Origin: an uncultured Eubacterium sp.
GTDB lineage: Bacteria; Bacillota; Clostridia; Lachnospirales; Lachnospiraceae
NCBI GenBank assembly: GCA_947089855.1
Contig: CAMUML010000002.1
Span: 1 to 64,000, forward strand
Direction of reading: 5' to 3'
Length of the DNA: 64,000 nucleotides
The number at the start of each line of letters is the position of its first letter. Positions within the stretch are counted from its first letter, which is position 1. The notes under the pieces are model-generated. The model had not been told where the DNA came from and ran no database searches. It worked only from the letters and a program-made list of their open reading frames with translations. The translations under genes were made by a program, and so were the position numbers. Shown piece after piece: positions 9,176 through 18,623 of this stretch.

Positions 9176-9181
9176 ATTATA
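9176..9181 (-). promoter_or_regulatory. Extended -10 promoter of the small peptide gene
   Basis: TGCTATAAT on the minus strand is an extended -10 element. No good -35 is present at 17 bases. The start would be near 9169, giving a leader of about 68 bases before the peptide. Confidence 0.6.
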
Positions 9182-9272
9182 GCATATTTTTGCGGGAATG
9201 GGTACAAGATTTTACGGGATTATTGAAAAAACTATATACGTAAAAATTATGCAGGCCCACCTTTTTGTATAT

Positions 9273-10316
9273 TTATTCAAACAATGCACCGTAATCATAC
9301 GATGTATAAAAATCCCATACGTTCCCCCAATATTCCTGATAGTTTTCTTCCGTCAGCTTATGATCCCCCTTTGCCATACACTCCATGATAAAATCATTGA
9401 CCTTGCCACTGTAATGCCCGCTGTCTTTATAGTGATTAAGGTCTGTAATAACCCCGAACTCATCAAAGAAACTATAAAGGTGTATATTTTCATATGGCAG
9501 CAGCAGCTCTATAGCCTCTTTTTCCATCCGCAGCTGGTTTTGCAGTGTACCTTGCTGGTTTAAAGAATCCCAATAGACAATGCTGTATGGGGTAAAAAAC
9601 AGGTAAAATTGGATCTGCGGGTTTTCTTTTACTACGGAAACTACATTCTGGTTTAGGTTGCGGGGGTCAAGATGCAGCGCACCCTGTTTTTCTGCCCGCT
9701 GCGGCCTGGTATATTGGGACAGGACGGCTTCTTTGCCGTATTCGTACTGGCCGTCCCAATTGTTATATTCATCGAATGTCGTTGTTTTCCCGCCTCCCCT
9801 TGTATATGCAAGGACAGAGCCATAGGTATCCCCAAAAAGTACCTCTTTATTAAAAATATATTCCACATCATTAAAGGGCTGGCTGTCATATAAATAAGCC
9901 GGGTAGCCTTCATACCGCATTTCATCTGGATCCCGGAAAAAAGAATTGTAATCCAGCCCCCATAAAACAGTTTTTATATTATGGTTTGCCTGTATGGCAC
10001 GCTTTAAATTTTCGCTTACCTCACGGTAGCTGGCCCCCGAAAAAGGCATTTTCACACAGTGGCATCCAAATAAGCGGCCAAATTCAGATGCCTTAAAGTT
10101 TTGCGTCATGCTTGTCCCGGTAATCACTGCATCGTAATCAAAATGCTTTGCGATGCCATCGTTTTGGTACCTTTCATTATAGATACGGTAAGCCAGCCCA
10201 GGCAGCGGCTTATGGTAATGGAAATATGGGTCAATGGCACCGTCAGGCCGCCCCCTAAAAGCAGCAGCAGGGCGGCCACCGCCCCAAACGTGGTACACCA
10301 GCGTTTCATCCAGCAT
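9273..10316 (-). pseudogene. SGNH/DltD-like polysaccharide-modification protein, N-terminus out of frame
   Basis: The main frame (from DPYFHYHKPLPG to the stop) resembles the DltD/AlgX-like proteins that accompany MBOAT O-acetylases in capsule clusters; they act outside the membrane on acylated glycans. GTSMTQNF, with a candidate nucleophile Ser, and a C-terminal DSGHYSGKVND (Asp/His) fit an SGNH-like site. The expected signal anchor (MKRWCTTFGAVAALLLLLGGG) is present, but in a different frame, starting at the ATG at 10309; one base would have to be gained between about 10230 and 10260 to join the two. Read from 10316 the N-terminus is not membrane-like. The state may be a real mutation, a phase-off variant or an assembly error. 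It follows MBOAT across a G12 tract. Confidence 0.65.
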
Positions 10317-10328
10317 CCCCCCCCCCCC
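10317..10328. repeat. C12 homopolymer (G12 on coding strand) between MBOAT and the SGNH-like gene
   Basis: The last G of the MBOAT TAG stop codon belongs to the tract, which continues to the ATG at 10316. Seven bases then separate the tract from the ATG at 10309, so the G run is the only Shine-Dalgarno-like sequence for that start. Length change here would alter ribosome spacing or coupling rather than MBOAT's frame. Confidence 0.9.
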
Positions 10329-11797
10329 TAAAAATTAAAATACAAAAAAGTACTGACCCCTCCAAAAGAAAATACACACCAGACAAACAAAAAAGCCACC
10401 ACAGCCGGGGCCAGTTTCTTTTGGATGTGGTTTTCCGCCACCGTTTTCGCATCCGGCATCCCAAGTATAATAACAAATGCCGCCACGCAATACCCAAGCA
10501 TAATGCAATATGGATACGCCTCCAGCAGCCCTGGTACCTGCCCGAGCAGGAACTGCCATTCCGGCTGTGAAAATGCCTGTGCCATCCCACTGGAAACCCC
10601 GCCAAAATCCATCCGTGCAATGGCCTTCAAAACCTGCAGCCCCTCAGAAATGCTGCCGGCCCGGAAGAATACCCATGCAATATTAATAAAGCCAAACGCA
10701 AGAGCCCAGCTAAACACAGGGTGCATGTGCCCCCACCATTTCCTGCACAGGCGTTCCAGAACCTGCGCCGCCCCATGCATAAGCCCCCATAAAAGGAATG
10801 TCCAGCCAGCCCCATGCCAAAGCCCGCTTAAGAAAAACACAATGAAAATATTGGCGTAGGTCCGGGCAGCCCCTTCCCTGCCCCCTCCCAGCGGGATATA
10901 TACATATTTCGTAAAAAAAGCCGTCAGCGTCATATGCCACCTTTTCCAAAACCCAGTAATAGTCAGGGCTTTATAAGGGGACGCAAAATTCACCGGCAGG
11001 TCGATATTCACCATCCAGCCCAGCCCCACTGCCATATCGCTGTAGCCGCTAAAATCAAAATAAATCTGGATGGTATAAAAAAGCATGGCAAGCAAGGCCG
11101 TCGTGGCATTTAAGCTGCCCACATCCGAAAATGCCCAGTTGGCCGCATTTCCAAATACATCCGCAAGCAGCACCTTTTTTGCAAGCCCAAACACAAACAG
11201 CGCCGTCCCTTTGGACAGGTTCCCCCAGTCGGCCTGCTTCCTCGAACGGTCCCGCAGCTGCGGGACCAGCACATCATGTGTAACAATTGGCCCTGCGACA
11301 AGCTGTGGGAAAAACGCCACATAGGCCGCATATTCCAGCAGGGAGTAGCCCATACCCCCCCCCGCCTGGCAGGCGTCCGCTAAAAACGAAACCTGCTGGA
11401 ACGTAAAAAAACTAATGCCAAGCGGAAGGGCTATATTAATCAGGTTAAAATCCTGCCCGAAAAACCGGTTGATATTTTCAAGGAAAAAATCCGTATACTT
11501 GAAATAGCCAAGCACCGCCAGGTTTAGGGTTATGCCAGCTATTGTAATTATTTTGCGCACCTTAGCGCCGGGTTTTGCAGGGAAACGGTTTATCAGCCGG
11601 TAGATGCCATAGTTCCCCAGGATACTGCCGGTAATCAGCACCAGGTATTTGGGGTTAAAATAACCATAAAACCACAGGGACATGCACAATAAATAGAGCA
11701 GGCCCATACGGTAACATTTGAAATGGTTCCATAAAAAATAGCCGCACAGGCAGGCTGGAAGGAACAGAAAGATAAATATGTATGAATTAAACAGCAT
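10328..11797 (-). CDS. MBOAT-family O-acyltransferase (AlgI-like)
   Basis: A multi-pass membrane enzyme of 489 residues that passes acyl groups, usually acetyl, across the membrane to a surface glycan, normally with an SGNH partner such as the next gene. Family blocks FFPQLVAGPIVTHD, FDFSGYSDMAVGLG and FWKRWHMTLTAFFTKYVYIPLGG are present, along with SGLWHGAGWTF bearing the catalytic His. A G9 run at residues 145-148 encodes Gly-Gly-Gly in a loop (DACQAGGGMGYS). The frame is intact, so this copy is in an ON state. The likely ribosome site is GGATGGAG before the ATG. Confidence 0.93.
   Translation of the reverse strand: MLFNSYIFIFLFLPACLCGYFLWNHFKCYRMGLLYLLCMSLWFYGYFNPKYLVLITGSILGNYGIYRLINRFPAKPGAKVRKIITIAGITLNLAVLGYFKYTDFFLENINRFFGQDFNLINIALPLGISFFTFQQVSFLADACQAGGGMGYSLLEYAAYVAFFPQLVAGPIVTHDVLVPQLRDRSRKQADWGNLSKGTALFVFGLAKKVLLADVFGNAANWAFSDVGSLNATTALLAMLFYTIQIYFDFSGYSDMAVGLGWMVNIDLPVNFASPYKALTITGFWKRWHMTLTAFFTKYVYIPLGGGREGAARTYANIFIVFFLSGLWHGAGWTFLLWGLMHGAAQVLERLCRKWWGHMHPVFSWALAFGFINIAWVFFRAGSISEGLQVLKAIARMDFGGVSSGMAQAFSQPEWQFLLGQVPGLLEAYPYCIMLGYCVAAFVIILGMPDAKTVAENHIQKKLAPAVVAFLFVWCVFSFGGVSTFLYFNF
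11355..11363. repeat. G9 tract in the MBOAT gene (in frame)
   Basis: Nine C on the plus strand, coding GGG GGG GGT for Gly residues in a loop between membrane helices. Gain or loss of one base would truncate the enzyme at about one third of its length. Confidence 0.9.
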
Positions 11798-11858
11798 AAA
11801 AACTCCATCCTCTCAACTATAGGGATCCATTTCCAGCCAGGCGGACTATCCCTGCCAC

Positions 11859-12648
11859 CTATCTGGCAAACCCAGTTTTAGAAAGCAAATGCTTCCTTCT
11901 AAATAATAGGAACGGTTTTAATATTTTCGCCTTTCCAGTGCGGTAAACATCCCCTTCAAAAATTTCCACTTCATCTCCTCCAAATTCTTTTTTAAATTTG
12001 GAAATATTGGCAAAATATTCATTTACCATATTATAACCGCCCCAGTCCAATCTTTGGAATCCGATCCTTTTTAATTCCACCATATCTGCCCAATGCAGAT
12101 ACCGGTTCGCATGCCCAACCGCCTGCCTTCCTTTTACATCCAAGCTGCGGTATAAGGAAAAAGACGATTGGAGGATCACGTTGCCTACCTTTTTATTTCC
12201 CAAATAAATATGGCAGGCCATTACCTGCCCATCACTTTTTATCACAGATGCATATAAAATCCCACGTCTTTGGTAATTGGCATATTTTCGCCTGATAACC
12301 GCAACCGTATCACATGGCAGCTGTTTTTCATTGCGGAAAGCAACGTATTCTTTGGCCAAAAAATCCAATAAACCATCGCTGATGTCTGCACTTCCATTAA
12401 ACGTCGGCACCATTCCATCTTTCATCCCACGCCTAATTTCATTTTTGTTTTGCTGCGGATTTTAGCAAATAGCTCCTCTTCATCGACAGTAAGGTCAGAA
12501 AAAAGCGTATACCCCCCCCCTTGCAGTAATCCCCCTTATTAGAATAAGCAAACCGGTATTGAACTATATCCCCAGCATTTACGGTTTTCTCATCACATTC
12601 TGATGTAACCTGGGTAAATCCCCATTTCTTTTTCTCTTCAACAACCAT
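11859..12648 (-). pseudogene. FemAB/GNAT-like transferase, currently out of frame at a G9 tract
   Basis: Two adjacent open frames make one protein of about 263 residues. The first (12439-12648) runs MVVEEKKKWGF to SNKGDYCKGGG, then leaves frame at the G9 tract. With one more G the frame continues YTLFSDLTVDEEELFAKIRSK. A second single-base shift in the A5 run near 12440 then joins NEIRRGMKDG and the long second frame (11859-12425). The composite resembles FemAB/FemX-like or GNAT-fold aminoacyl- or acyltransferases, which are common in glycan loci: KIRSKTKNEIRRG is the typical helix and RLDWGGYN a core strand. As sequenced it is off. The second shift could mean permanent decay, a second variable site or a base-call error. 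Confidence 0.65.
12512..12520. repeat. G9 tract in the FemAB-like gene (frame-breaking length)
   Basis: Nine C on the plus strand. At this length translation enters a non-homologous frame that stops within about 25 codons; ten (or seven) G would restore the expected frame up to a second A-run shift. Confidence 0.85.
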
Positions 12649-12690
12649 ATCATCCCCCTAAACCGTCCGAAAACTCTACAGCCCCTCCCC

Positions 12691-14208
12691 TTATTTCACC
12701 TGCCGTTTACGTATCGCTGTATAATAATACCGAAACTCAGGGCGCCATGCATTGAGCCCTACCATTGATACTGCCAACAGGCCGAAACAGGCTGCTGCAT
12801 ATAGGATAAACTCTGCATACCCCCTGACTGGTCGTTCCATTAGAATTGGGTAGCCGATACAGACCGGGACAGAAAGCAAAAAAATATAAGATGTTACTGT
12901 TTTTATAAGTTCCACCACGGAAACCGCAAACAGATATTTTGCCAATACATACAGCGTGGAGCAAACCGTAACCATAGACGATAGTACTGTAGCAAGCAAT
13001 ATCCCATCCATACCGTACCTTACCCCAAGCACAACGGACAGCAAAACATTCAAAAACGCTTCTACAAGATAGCAATACTGGTCCTTTTCATAAACCCCTC
13101 CTGCCCATTTAAACGCTGTAAACAGGCCGATAAACCCTCCGTTTCCAAGCATCATTACCCAGGCAAATAAAATCACGGTACTTTTACTTAACAAAAATCT
13201 TTCGCCAATCCAAACGCGGATAAATGGATTTACTAACAGCATAAAACACCCAATACATAAAAACGATACAAGCATATATGCAAATAACAGCTTTTTAAAC
13301 AATTCATAAATATGGCCCCCATTCCTTTCAGCAATAAAATTTCCGATACTGGCCGTCAACGACCCCTTTACCATAACCATAAAAGTAACGATCATATTCG
13401 ACACGCTCATATAATTTGCATACAAACCCGCTGCCTTCAAGCCTGCTATTTTCGTGATCATTATCGTATCGGTACCACTGAAAATAACATAGGAAAAATG
13501 GATCCAAAAACCTGCATATATTTTTTTCATAATCCCCGTTTTTTCTTGTGTATCTAAAGAGCCCCGTTTTATCTGGAATACCTGTCCATACTCCCGCCTG
13601 CATTTCCAGGAGACCAATATACATGGCGCAACGGAACACAGCATCTGGATAAACATATAAACCTCAAAAGACTGGAAATAAACCAGGACCAGCAGCTGCA
13701 GCACGTATTGTACAAATGCAAAAACCTGTGTATAAATTTTGCAGATATACGTCTTTTGGGCCGCATTCAGCAGCGCAGTATAATGCAGGCAAAGGTAATT
13801 TACCGCAATCTGAAAAAGAAACAGCAAATAAATATATTCGATATGTTCTATACTGGTACGGCCTATCACCCAATCCAAAAACGGCAAAAGCGCCAAGCCC
13901 GCAGCCACCATAACAATCACAACCACGCCAAACAACTTATGCATATACCGCAGGAGTACGCTGGTTTTTTGATAATCCTTATGATAGACAGGGTGATATA
14001 AGGCGCTTTCAAAAACAGCACCGGCGCCGCTTTCCGCCAAGGAAAGCACCGTTATAATATTAGAAAACAAACCATTCGCACCTAAGTATTCCTCTGATAA
14101 ATACTTGAGGAACACAGCCCGTACAGCCAGGGATAGCACTACTGCGGACCCCTGGGCAAAAATACCGGCTGAAAGATTTTTCAATACAAACCATTTTCTG
14201 CTTTCCAT
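12691..14208 (-). CDS. Polysaccharide flippase (Wzx/MATE-like)
   Basis: A 505-residue integral membrane protein with about 12-14 hydrophobic helices. The N-terminus LKNLSAGIFAQGSAVVLSLAVR and the following KYLSEEYLGANGLFSNIITVLSLAESG are typical of the oligosaccharide flippase family of Gram-positive capsule loci. It would move lipid-linked repeat units of operon 1 to the outer face for EpsG-type polymerisation. It starts 7 bases after the methyltransferase stop, with a GAGG site overlapping the junction. No homopolymer tract is present, consistent with a core function. Confidence 0.9.
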   Translation of the reverse strand: MESRKWFVLKNLSAGIFAQGSAVVLSLAVRAVFLKYLSEEYLGANGLFSNIITVLSLAESGAGAVFESALYHPVYHKDYQKTSVLLRYMHKLFGVVVIVMVAAGLALLPFLDWVIGRTSIEHIEYIYLLFLFQIAVNYLCLHYTALLNAAQKTYICKIYTQVFAFVQYVLQLLVLVYFQSFEVYMFIQMLCSVAPCILVSWKCRREYGQVFQIKRGSLDTQEKTGIMKKIYAGFWIHFSYVIFSGTDTIMITKIAGLKAAGLYANYMSVSNMIVTFMVMVKGSLTASIGNFIAERNGGHIYELFKKLLFAYMLVSFLCIGCFMLLVNPFIRVWIGERFLLSKSTVILFAWVMMLGNGGFIGLFTAFKWAGGVYEKDQYCYLVEAFLNVLLSVVLGVRYGMDGILLATVLSSMVTVCSTLYVLAKYLFAVSVVELIKTVTSYIFLLSVPVCIGYPILMERPVRGYAEFILYAAACFGLLAVSMVGLNAWRPEFRYYYTAIRKRQVK

Positions 14209-14215
14209 CCTCAGC

Positions 14216-14971
14216 TCATTCTTTCTTTGCTACACATAATATTTCATTCGTATAATAATTTTGCGACCCCCTCGTTTTCTTTGCATATTTATTGCATATA
14301 CAGCCGCTTAAATGCATAATTAGTTTTTCAGCGGTTGAAAACTTGATATTTGCATCCTTTGCATAAAACTTTGCATAGTGGGCCGCATTATTATTCATTT
14401 CTTTTAATTTGTCAAATGTATTTCCATTTTTTCGCAGCTCTACCATGCGGAAGCCATACTTTTGAAATACTTCCCGGTACCAATATTCACTCAACCCGTT
14501 ATAGTAAAAATAAGGCGCCATATGGCATCCGCTGCATGCCGGAGCGGTTGTGATCAATGTCCCCCCCCCGCGTAAAATTCTGGAAAATTCCTTGACCGCC
14601 AGGTCCGGGCGTAAAATATGTTCAAACACCTCCGTACAGATCACCGCATCAAAACTGCCGTCTTCCACAGGTATATCGATAATATCGCTGACAATATCAA
14701 TATGGCTTGTATCCCAGGCGGCATTGGAATCCGACGGTGTCGCCAGCTTTCTTTCCTGTTCGGACACAGCAACACCCCGCACCTGGCAAAAATCCTGTGA
14801 GACATAATCCAATTTGGAACAAAACTGTTTATTCTTACACTGCCCAGCCCCTGCATCCAGCACCCGGGCCCCCGCCGGCAAACGTTCAATCCGCTTTTGC
14901 GTCCACCGCATCCTCCGCTCATAAAGGCTCTTTCCATAGATTTTTCTATACAGCTTTTCCTTTAATGCCAT
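14216..14971 (-). CDS. SAM-dependent methyltransferase (class I)
   Basis: 251 residues from the ATG at 14971, which has an AAGGAAC ribosome site and overlaps the asnB stop by 26 bases; an upstream ATG at 15001 is less likely. Motif I (VLDAGAGQ), an acidic post-I region and FDAVICTEVFEHIL show a Methyltransf_11/23 fold. In a glycan operon it probably methylates a sugar or a precursor, but its substrate is unknown. The G9 run at residues 135-137 falls in the ILRGGGTLITT strand-turn, where the family usually has RPGG, so the tract replaces a normal turn and keeps the frame open. Confidence 0.88.
   Translation of the reverse strand: MALKEKLYRKIYGKSLYERRMRWTQKRIERLPAGARVLDAGAGQCKNKQFCSKLDYVSQDFCQVRGVAVSEQERKLATPSDSNAAWDTSHIDIVSDIIDIPVEDGSFDAVICTEVFEHILRPDLAVKEFSRILRGGGTLITTAPACSGCHMAPYFYYNGLSEYWYREVFQKYGFRMVELRKNGNTFDKLKEMNNNAAHYAKFYAKDANIKFSTAEKLIMHLSGCICNKYAKKTRGSQNYYTNEILCVAKKE
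14561..14569. repeat. G9 tract in the methyltransferase gene of operon 1
   Basis: Nine C on the plus strand, coding exactly Gly-Gly-Gly after Arg134. In frame at the present length. Confidence 0.9.
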
Positions 14972-16865
14972 CGGTTCCTTCCCTTTCATAAATCTTCCCA
15001 TCTAAAAAAATAGATGCCCATAATTCCAACGAAAATGCTACCCACAGCAGTTCCACTTTACTGCTGTCATAAGTGCCATTTTTTTCGTATTGCAAAACCT
15101 GCCCTTTCCAAACATGCATGATATAGCCATACTCCAGCAGACGGCGACGTTGGATCCCTGGAAGCAATACTTCTTCAATATACGCCCTTATGGCGCCTTT
15201 CGTAAAATAATCCATTAACGGTATGCCAAACCCTCTTTTTTTCCGGTAAGCAAAGTCCTTTCCAAAAATTTCTGCCACGGCTTCTTTTAAGATTAACTTA
15301 CCCTCTTCCCGCACCAAAAAATGGTCAGGGACCGTACATACATATTCTACAAGTTCCGGCATTAAAAACGGTACCCGCACCTCAACTGCAGACGCCATCG
15401 ATGCTTTATCCGCCCGCATCAACAAATCCTGCAAATAAGTCCTAACTTCGTAATTCATCAGTTGCCGGATACCCCTCCCCGGAGTATTATCCATGATTTT
15501 TTTCCGTTTTCTTAAAATACCTTCCACGTTTGCTTTTACATACAGCTTCCTGACATCTTTACTTTTTACAAACTGGTTTGCCTGGATAAACTCAGACTGG
15601 TAATCCCAAAGGGACGGCAGATACCCTTTTATATCCTTTTCCCGCAACATCCGCCGCAGCACCCTCGCGCGCCGGAAAAATGGCCGCTTAGAAAGCTTGG
15701 AAAAAAGTGCGAACCTCGGGTATCCGCCCAACGTTTCATCCGCCCCTTCCCCGCACAGCATAACCGTAATTTTTTCTTTCGCCCTCTTGTTCAGATACAA
15801 TACACCCAGCGTCCCTTCATGGTTCATAGGCGCTTCAAAAAAATAGGTGGTTTCCTTCCAGCTTTTTAAAAACTCAGCCTCCCCAAAATTATACTGCTCT
15901 GCTTCCACTCCGCATTTTGCTATAACGGTATCCATATACGCTTTTTCTGAATATTCTTTCCCATCAAAAACAATCCCGAATGTCTTTAACCTGTTACGGA
16001 CCATCTGGCTGGCCTGATAGGTCAGGAACGAAGAATCTACACCTCCCGACAATTGGATGCCTACTTCTAAATCACTGACCATCCGGCTGGAAACCGCTTT
16101 CTTTAAAAGCTGCCCAAACTGCGTTTTGCATTCCTCTTTGGACATGGTTTCCTTTTGCTTTACATCCGGCAAAATCCAATAAGTTTTTTCCACTGCGCTT
16201 TGCGGCGTGATCATTAAATAGGAACCTGGCTTTAAATTCCTTACGCCTTTTAATAACGTCTTGCCATTTGTAATATAGCGGAACATCAGGTATTCTGTTA
16301 AAACCCCTTCATTTAATTCCGGCTTAAAACATGGATGGCAGTAAAACGCTTTATATTCGGATGCCCACAGGAAAACCTCACGGTCTTGATACACATACAA
16401 TGGCTTTTCGCCTATTTTATCCCTGGCCAAATAGACGCAGTTTTTCCTTTTATCCAAAATACCAATCGCATACATGCCATCCAGCTTATCCAGCATACCC
16501 TCTAAGCCATATTCCTCATATAAATATAACAGCACTTCCGTATCGGAAGTACCACGGAACAAATACCCCATTTCCTGTAATTGGCCCCGGTATCCATCCG
16601 CATTATAAATCTCCCCATTAAACGTAATGCAAATATCTTTTCCTTTATTCCACATCGGCTGGTGGCCCGCATCTGATAAATCACGGATGCTTAAACGGAC
16701 GAATCCAAGTGCGACTTCTTTTCCTCCCAAAGTATCCAATACTGTCCCTTGGTCGTCTGGCCCCCTGTGCCCCAGCATATGTTCCATTTTCTGGATAACA
16801 GCCCCAGCCGCCATAGGGCTGCCATCCGCACGTTTCCTTTGTATCAATCCCATAATGCCGCACAT
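14946..16865 (-). CDS. Asparagine synthetase B-type glutamine amidotransferase
   Basis: The N-terminal Ntn glutaminase domain begins MCGIMGL with the catalytic Cys2. The C-terminal ATP-pyrophosphatase domain has the PP loop QLSGGVDSS and RVPFLMPELVEY. The 639-residue length is typical. Within this operon, which also makes a UDP-uronic acid, the likely job is amidation of a hexuronic acid (as proposed for WbpS-type proteins in O-antigen loci) rather than free asparagine synthesis; this is inference from context. It follows an ATP-grasp ligase gene by 4 bases, indicating tight translational coupling. Confidence 0.92.
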   Translation of the reverse strand: MCGIMGLIQRKRADGSPMAAGAVIQKMEHMLGHRGPDDQGTVLDTLGGKEVALGFVRLSIRDLSDAGHQPMWNKGKDICITFNGEIYNADGYRGQLQEMGYLFRGTSDTEVLLYLYEEYGLEGMLDKLDGMYAIGILDKRKNCVYLARDKIGEKPLYVYQDREVFLWASEYKAFYCHPCFKPELNEGVLTEYLMFRYITNGKTLLKGVRNLKPGSYLMITPQSAVEKTYWILPDVKQKETMSKEECKTQFGQLLKKAVSSRMVSDLEVGIQLSGGVDSSFLTYQASQMVRNRLKTFGIVFDGKEYSEKAYMDTVIAKCGVEAEQYNFGEAEFLKSWKETTYFFEAPMNHEGTLGVLYLNKRAKEKITVMLCGEGADETLGGYPRFALFSKLSKRPFFRRARVLRRMLREKDIKGYLPSLWDYQSEFIQANQFVKSKDVRKLYVKANVEGILRKRKKIMDNTPGRGIRQLMNYEVRTYLQDLLMRADKASMASAVEVRVPFLMPELVEYVCTVPDHFLVREEGKLILKEAVAEIFGKDFAYRKKRGFGIPLMDYFTKGAIRAYIEEVLLPGIQRRRLLEYGYIMHVWKGQVLQYEKNGTYDSSKVELLWVAFSLELWASIFLDGKIYEREGTDGIKGKAV

Positions 16866-16869
16866 ACTG

Positions 16870-17823
16870 TTATCTTCCCTTCCTCTTTTTCGCTGGCCTT
16901 TTTAGCTTTAGCTGTTTCCCTAGGATCCAGTCCATTTCTTCTGGTATCATCGGCTGAAACCCGCCCGCAGTGGACAGCGTAATCTCCCCAAAATAGATAC
17001 GGCCACGGATAATATAAAAATCCAGCCGCATCTGCACATAGCCCTTTGCCAGTTTCCTGCATATACACAGCAGCTCATCCAGGCATTCCGGCTTTGGAAC
17101 TTCCCTATCGCTGACTGCAAAATGGTTGTCCAGCGATATATCCTGCTTAACCCAGTCCGTATCATATACCGATTCACTCAACTTGGCGCCTTTCACAAAA
17201 CGGTTATGGAACACTACAATATATTTTGGCCTGCCATTAAAACAGTAAACTTTATAATCCTCCGGAACTGCCCTTCCAGGGTCTTCCAAAAATACCTCCG
17301 CAATAATTTTCCTTTTTACATTTTTATAAGGCCATTCCCTAGACGGCAGATAGTAATTTTGCTTTAACCCCTCACTTAATTCACGCCTTGCTTTTTCTAA
17401 ATCCAGCGTTTTTTTATCCGTGCAAATACACATGCCCTTACCAGAATTATGGTTGCATTTTAAAACAAATTTCTCCGGAAGGGATTCAAAATCTATATCT
17501 TCTGGCTTATCCCATACCCCAATCGTCGGAATAATGTACTGCCTGCCAATCCTCTTTGCAACATAATCCTTTACCCGGTACTTATCCACCATAACCGTAT
17601 ATTCCGGCCGCCTGTCATACAATTTCAGCCATTGTATCTTTTCATTAAAAGTCCGCGGCGGATCCAGGTGCAATGCATATCCTAACCTTGCCTTCCCCAT
17701 CCTTTTTAAATACATCTTATCCGGCATCCAGTTATACAGGCCAAGCTGCGCCAAATTCAGGAATCTACGGTCACTGTCTTTGAGGTTATTTAATATTTTT
17801 TTACATAATTCACGTAATGTCAT
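16870..17823 (-). CDS. TupA-like ATP-grasp ligase (copy A)
   Basis: A member of the ATPgrasp_TupA family, named after Bacillus TupA, which is needed for teichuronopeptide synthesis; members are thought to ligate amino acids to uronic acids or modify glycans. Signatures are FNEKIQWLKLYDRRP, DKYRVKDYVAKRIG, KCNHNSGKG (nucleotide-binding) and IYFGEITLSTAGG near the end (metal site). The ATG at 17823 overlaps the preceding stop as ATGA and has an AGGGGG site, giving 317 residues. Unlike the two paralogues in this operon it has no poly-G tract. Confidence 0.85.
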   Translation of the reverse strand: MTLRELCKKILNNLKDSDRRFLNLAQLGLYNWMPDKMYLKRMGKARLGYALHLDPPRTFNEKIQWLKLYDRRPEYTVMVDKYRVKDYVAKRIGRQYIIPTIGVWDKPEDIDFESLPEKFVLKCNHNSGKGMCICTDKKTLDLEKARRELSEGLKQNYYLPSREWPYKNVKRKIIAEVFLEDPGRAVPEDYKVYCFNGRPKYIVVFHNRFVKGAKLSESVYDTDWVKQDISLDNHFAVSDREVPKPECLDELLCICRKLAKGYVQMRLDFYIIRGRIYFGEITLSTAGGFQPMIPEEMDWILGKQLKLKRPAKKRKGR

Positions 17824-18623
17824 GGTTGCCCCCTGAGAAACCCTTTCAACCCTTTCTTTACATCCCTTAAAAATGGGTGTATATAACATTCATATATTAC
17901 AAAAATCTGTTCTTCGGTCAAGGAAATCCATGTGTTCCGGTTTTCCAGTGAGAAACATTCGGAATAATCACAAATATACTCCCGATATTTTGCAATATAT
18001 TGTTCCAGCCTCCGGAAAGAAGCATGGTCCATATGGTTGGTATGGAAACAGATTGTCGTAATGCCGCATACCGGTTTTAATCCTGTTGCAAAAATACGCA
18101 CTGGTATAAACTCAATGCCGCCCCGTTTGTATTTTCCAAACGACCTCCCGTCAGACACCACCCGAAACCCCGTCATCCGCAATGCCCGGACCGTATTTTT
18201 ATCATAGGAATGCCCTGGGGCGAAAAAAATATCCGTATCCAGCGAATCACGCTTCATCTGCATTTTACCTGCCTTTAAAAGCCTTACCTGCGCTTTCAGG
18301 CTCTTGCCTGCAAATTCACTTTTGGGCCTTTTTGTAACAATCCCTTTTGCCGTACTGTCATATATATGGTATGTACCATGCATTGCAACCGCATACCCGT
18401 TTAGCCGGCACTGCTTTATAATATCTGCATAATGTGGGGATTCTTCCTGAACCATCAGCGACGCATCCCGGTTCCTTGGGACAATCCCTAACAATGGCTT
18501 TATATGATAGCGGTCCAGTATATCCCGCATCGTTACAAATTTTTGCATATCCATCGTAGCGCATATATCATCCAGCCGAAAAACGATTCTTTTTGTTTTT
18601 TGGCAGTGTAATATACGCCCCAT
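17820..18623 (-). CDS. Polysaccharide deacetylase-like protein (DUF2334 type)
   Basis: 267 residues from the ATG at 18623, chosen because the conserved part begins just after it; the open frame runs to 18707. RIVFRLDDICATMD carries the Asp-Asp metal site of the NodB-like fold, AMHGTYH supplies a metal His, and FAPGHSYD matches the late catalytic motif. It probably removes N- or O-acetyl groups from a glycan or precursor. No signal peptide is visible, so action on a cytoplasmic lipid-linked substrate is more likely than on the wall. It overlaps copy B of the ATP-grasp family by 56 bases. Confidence 0.75.
   Translation of the reverse strand: MGRILHCQKTKRIVFRLDDICATMDMQKFVTMRDILDRYHIKPLLGIVPRNRDASLMVQEESPHYADIIKQCRLNGYAVAMHGTYHIYDSTAKGIVTKRPKSEFAGKSLKAQVRLLKAGKMQMKRDSLDTDIFFAPGHSYDKNTVRALRMTGFRVVSDGRSFGKYKRGGIEFIPVRIFATGLKPVCGITTICFHTNHMDHASFRRLEQYIAKYREYICDYSECFSLENRNTWISLTEEQIFVIYECYIHPFLRDVKKGLKGFLRGQP

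Noticed and set aside
9198-9563. 121-residue plus-strand frame overlapping the SGNH-like gene
   Set aside because: No ribosome site, and most of it is antisense to the conserved C-terminal part of the SGNH-like protein.
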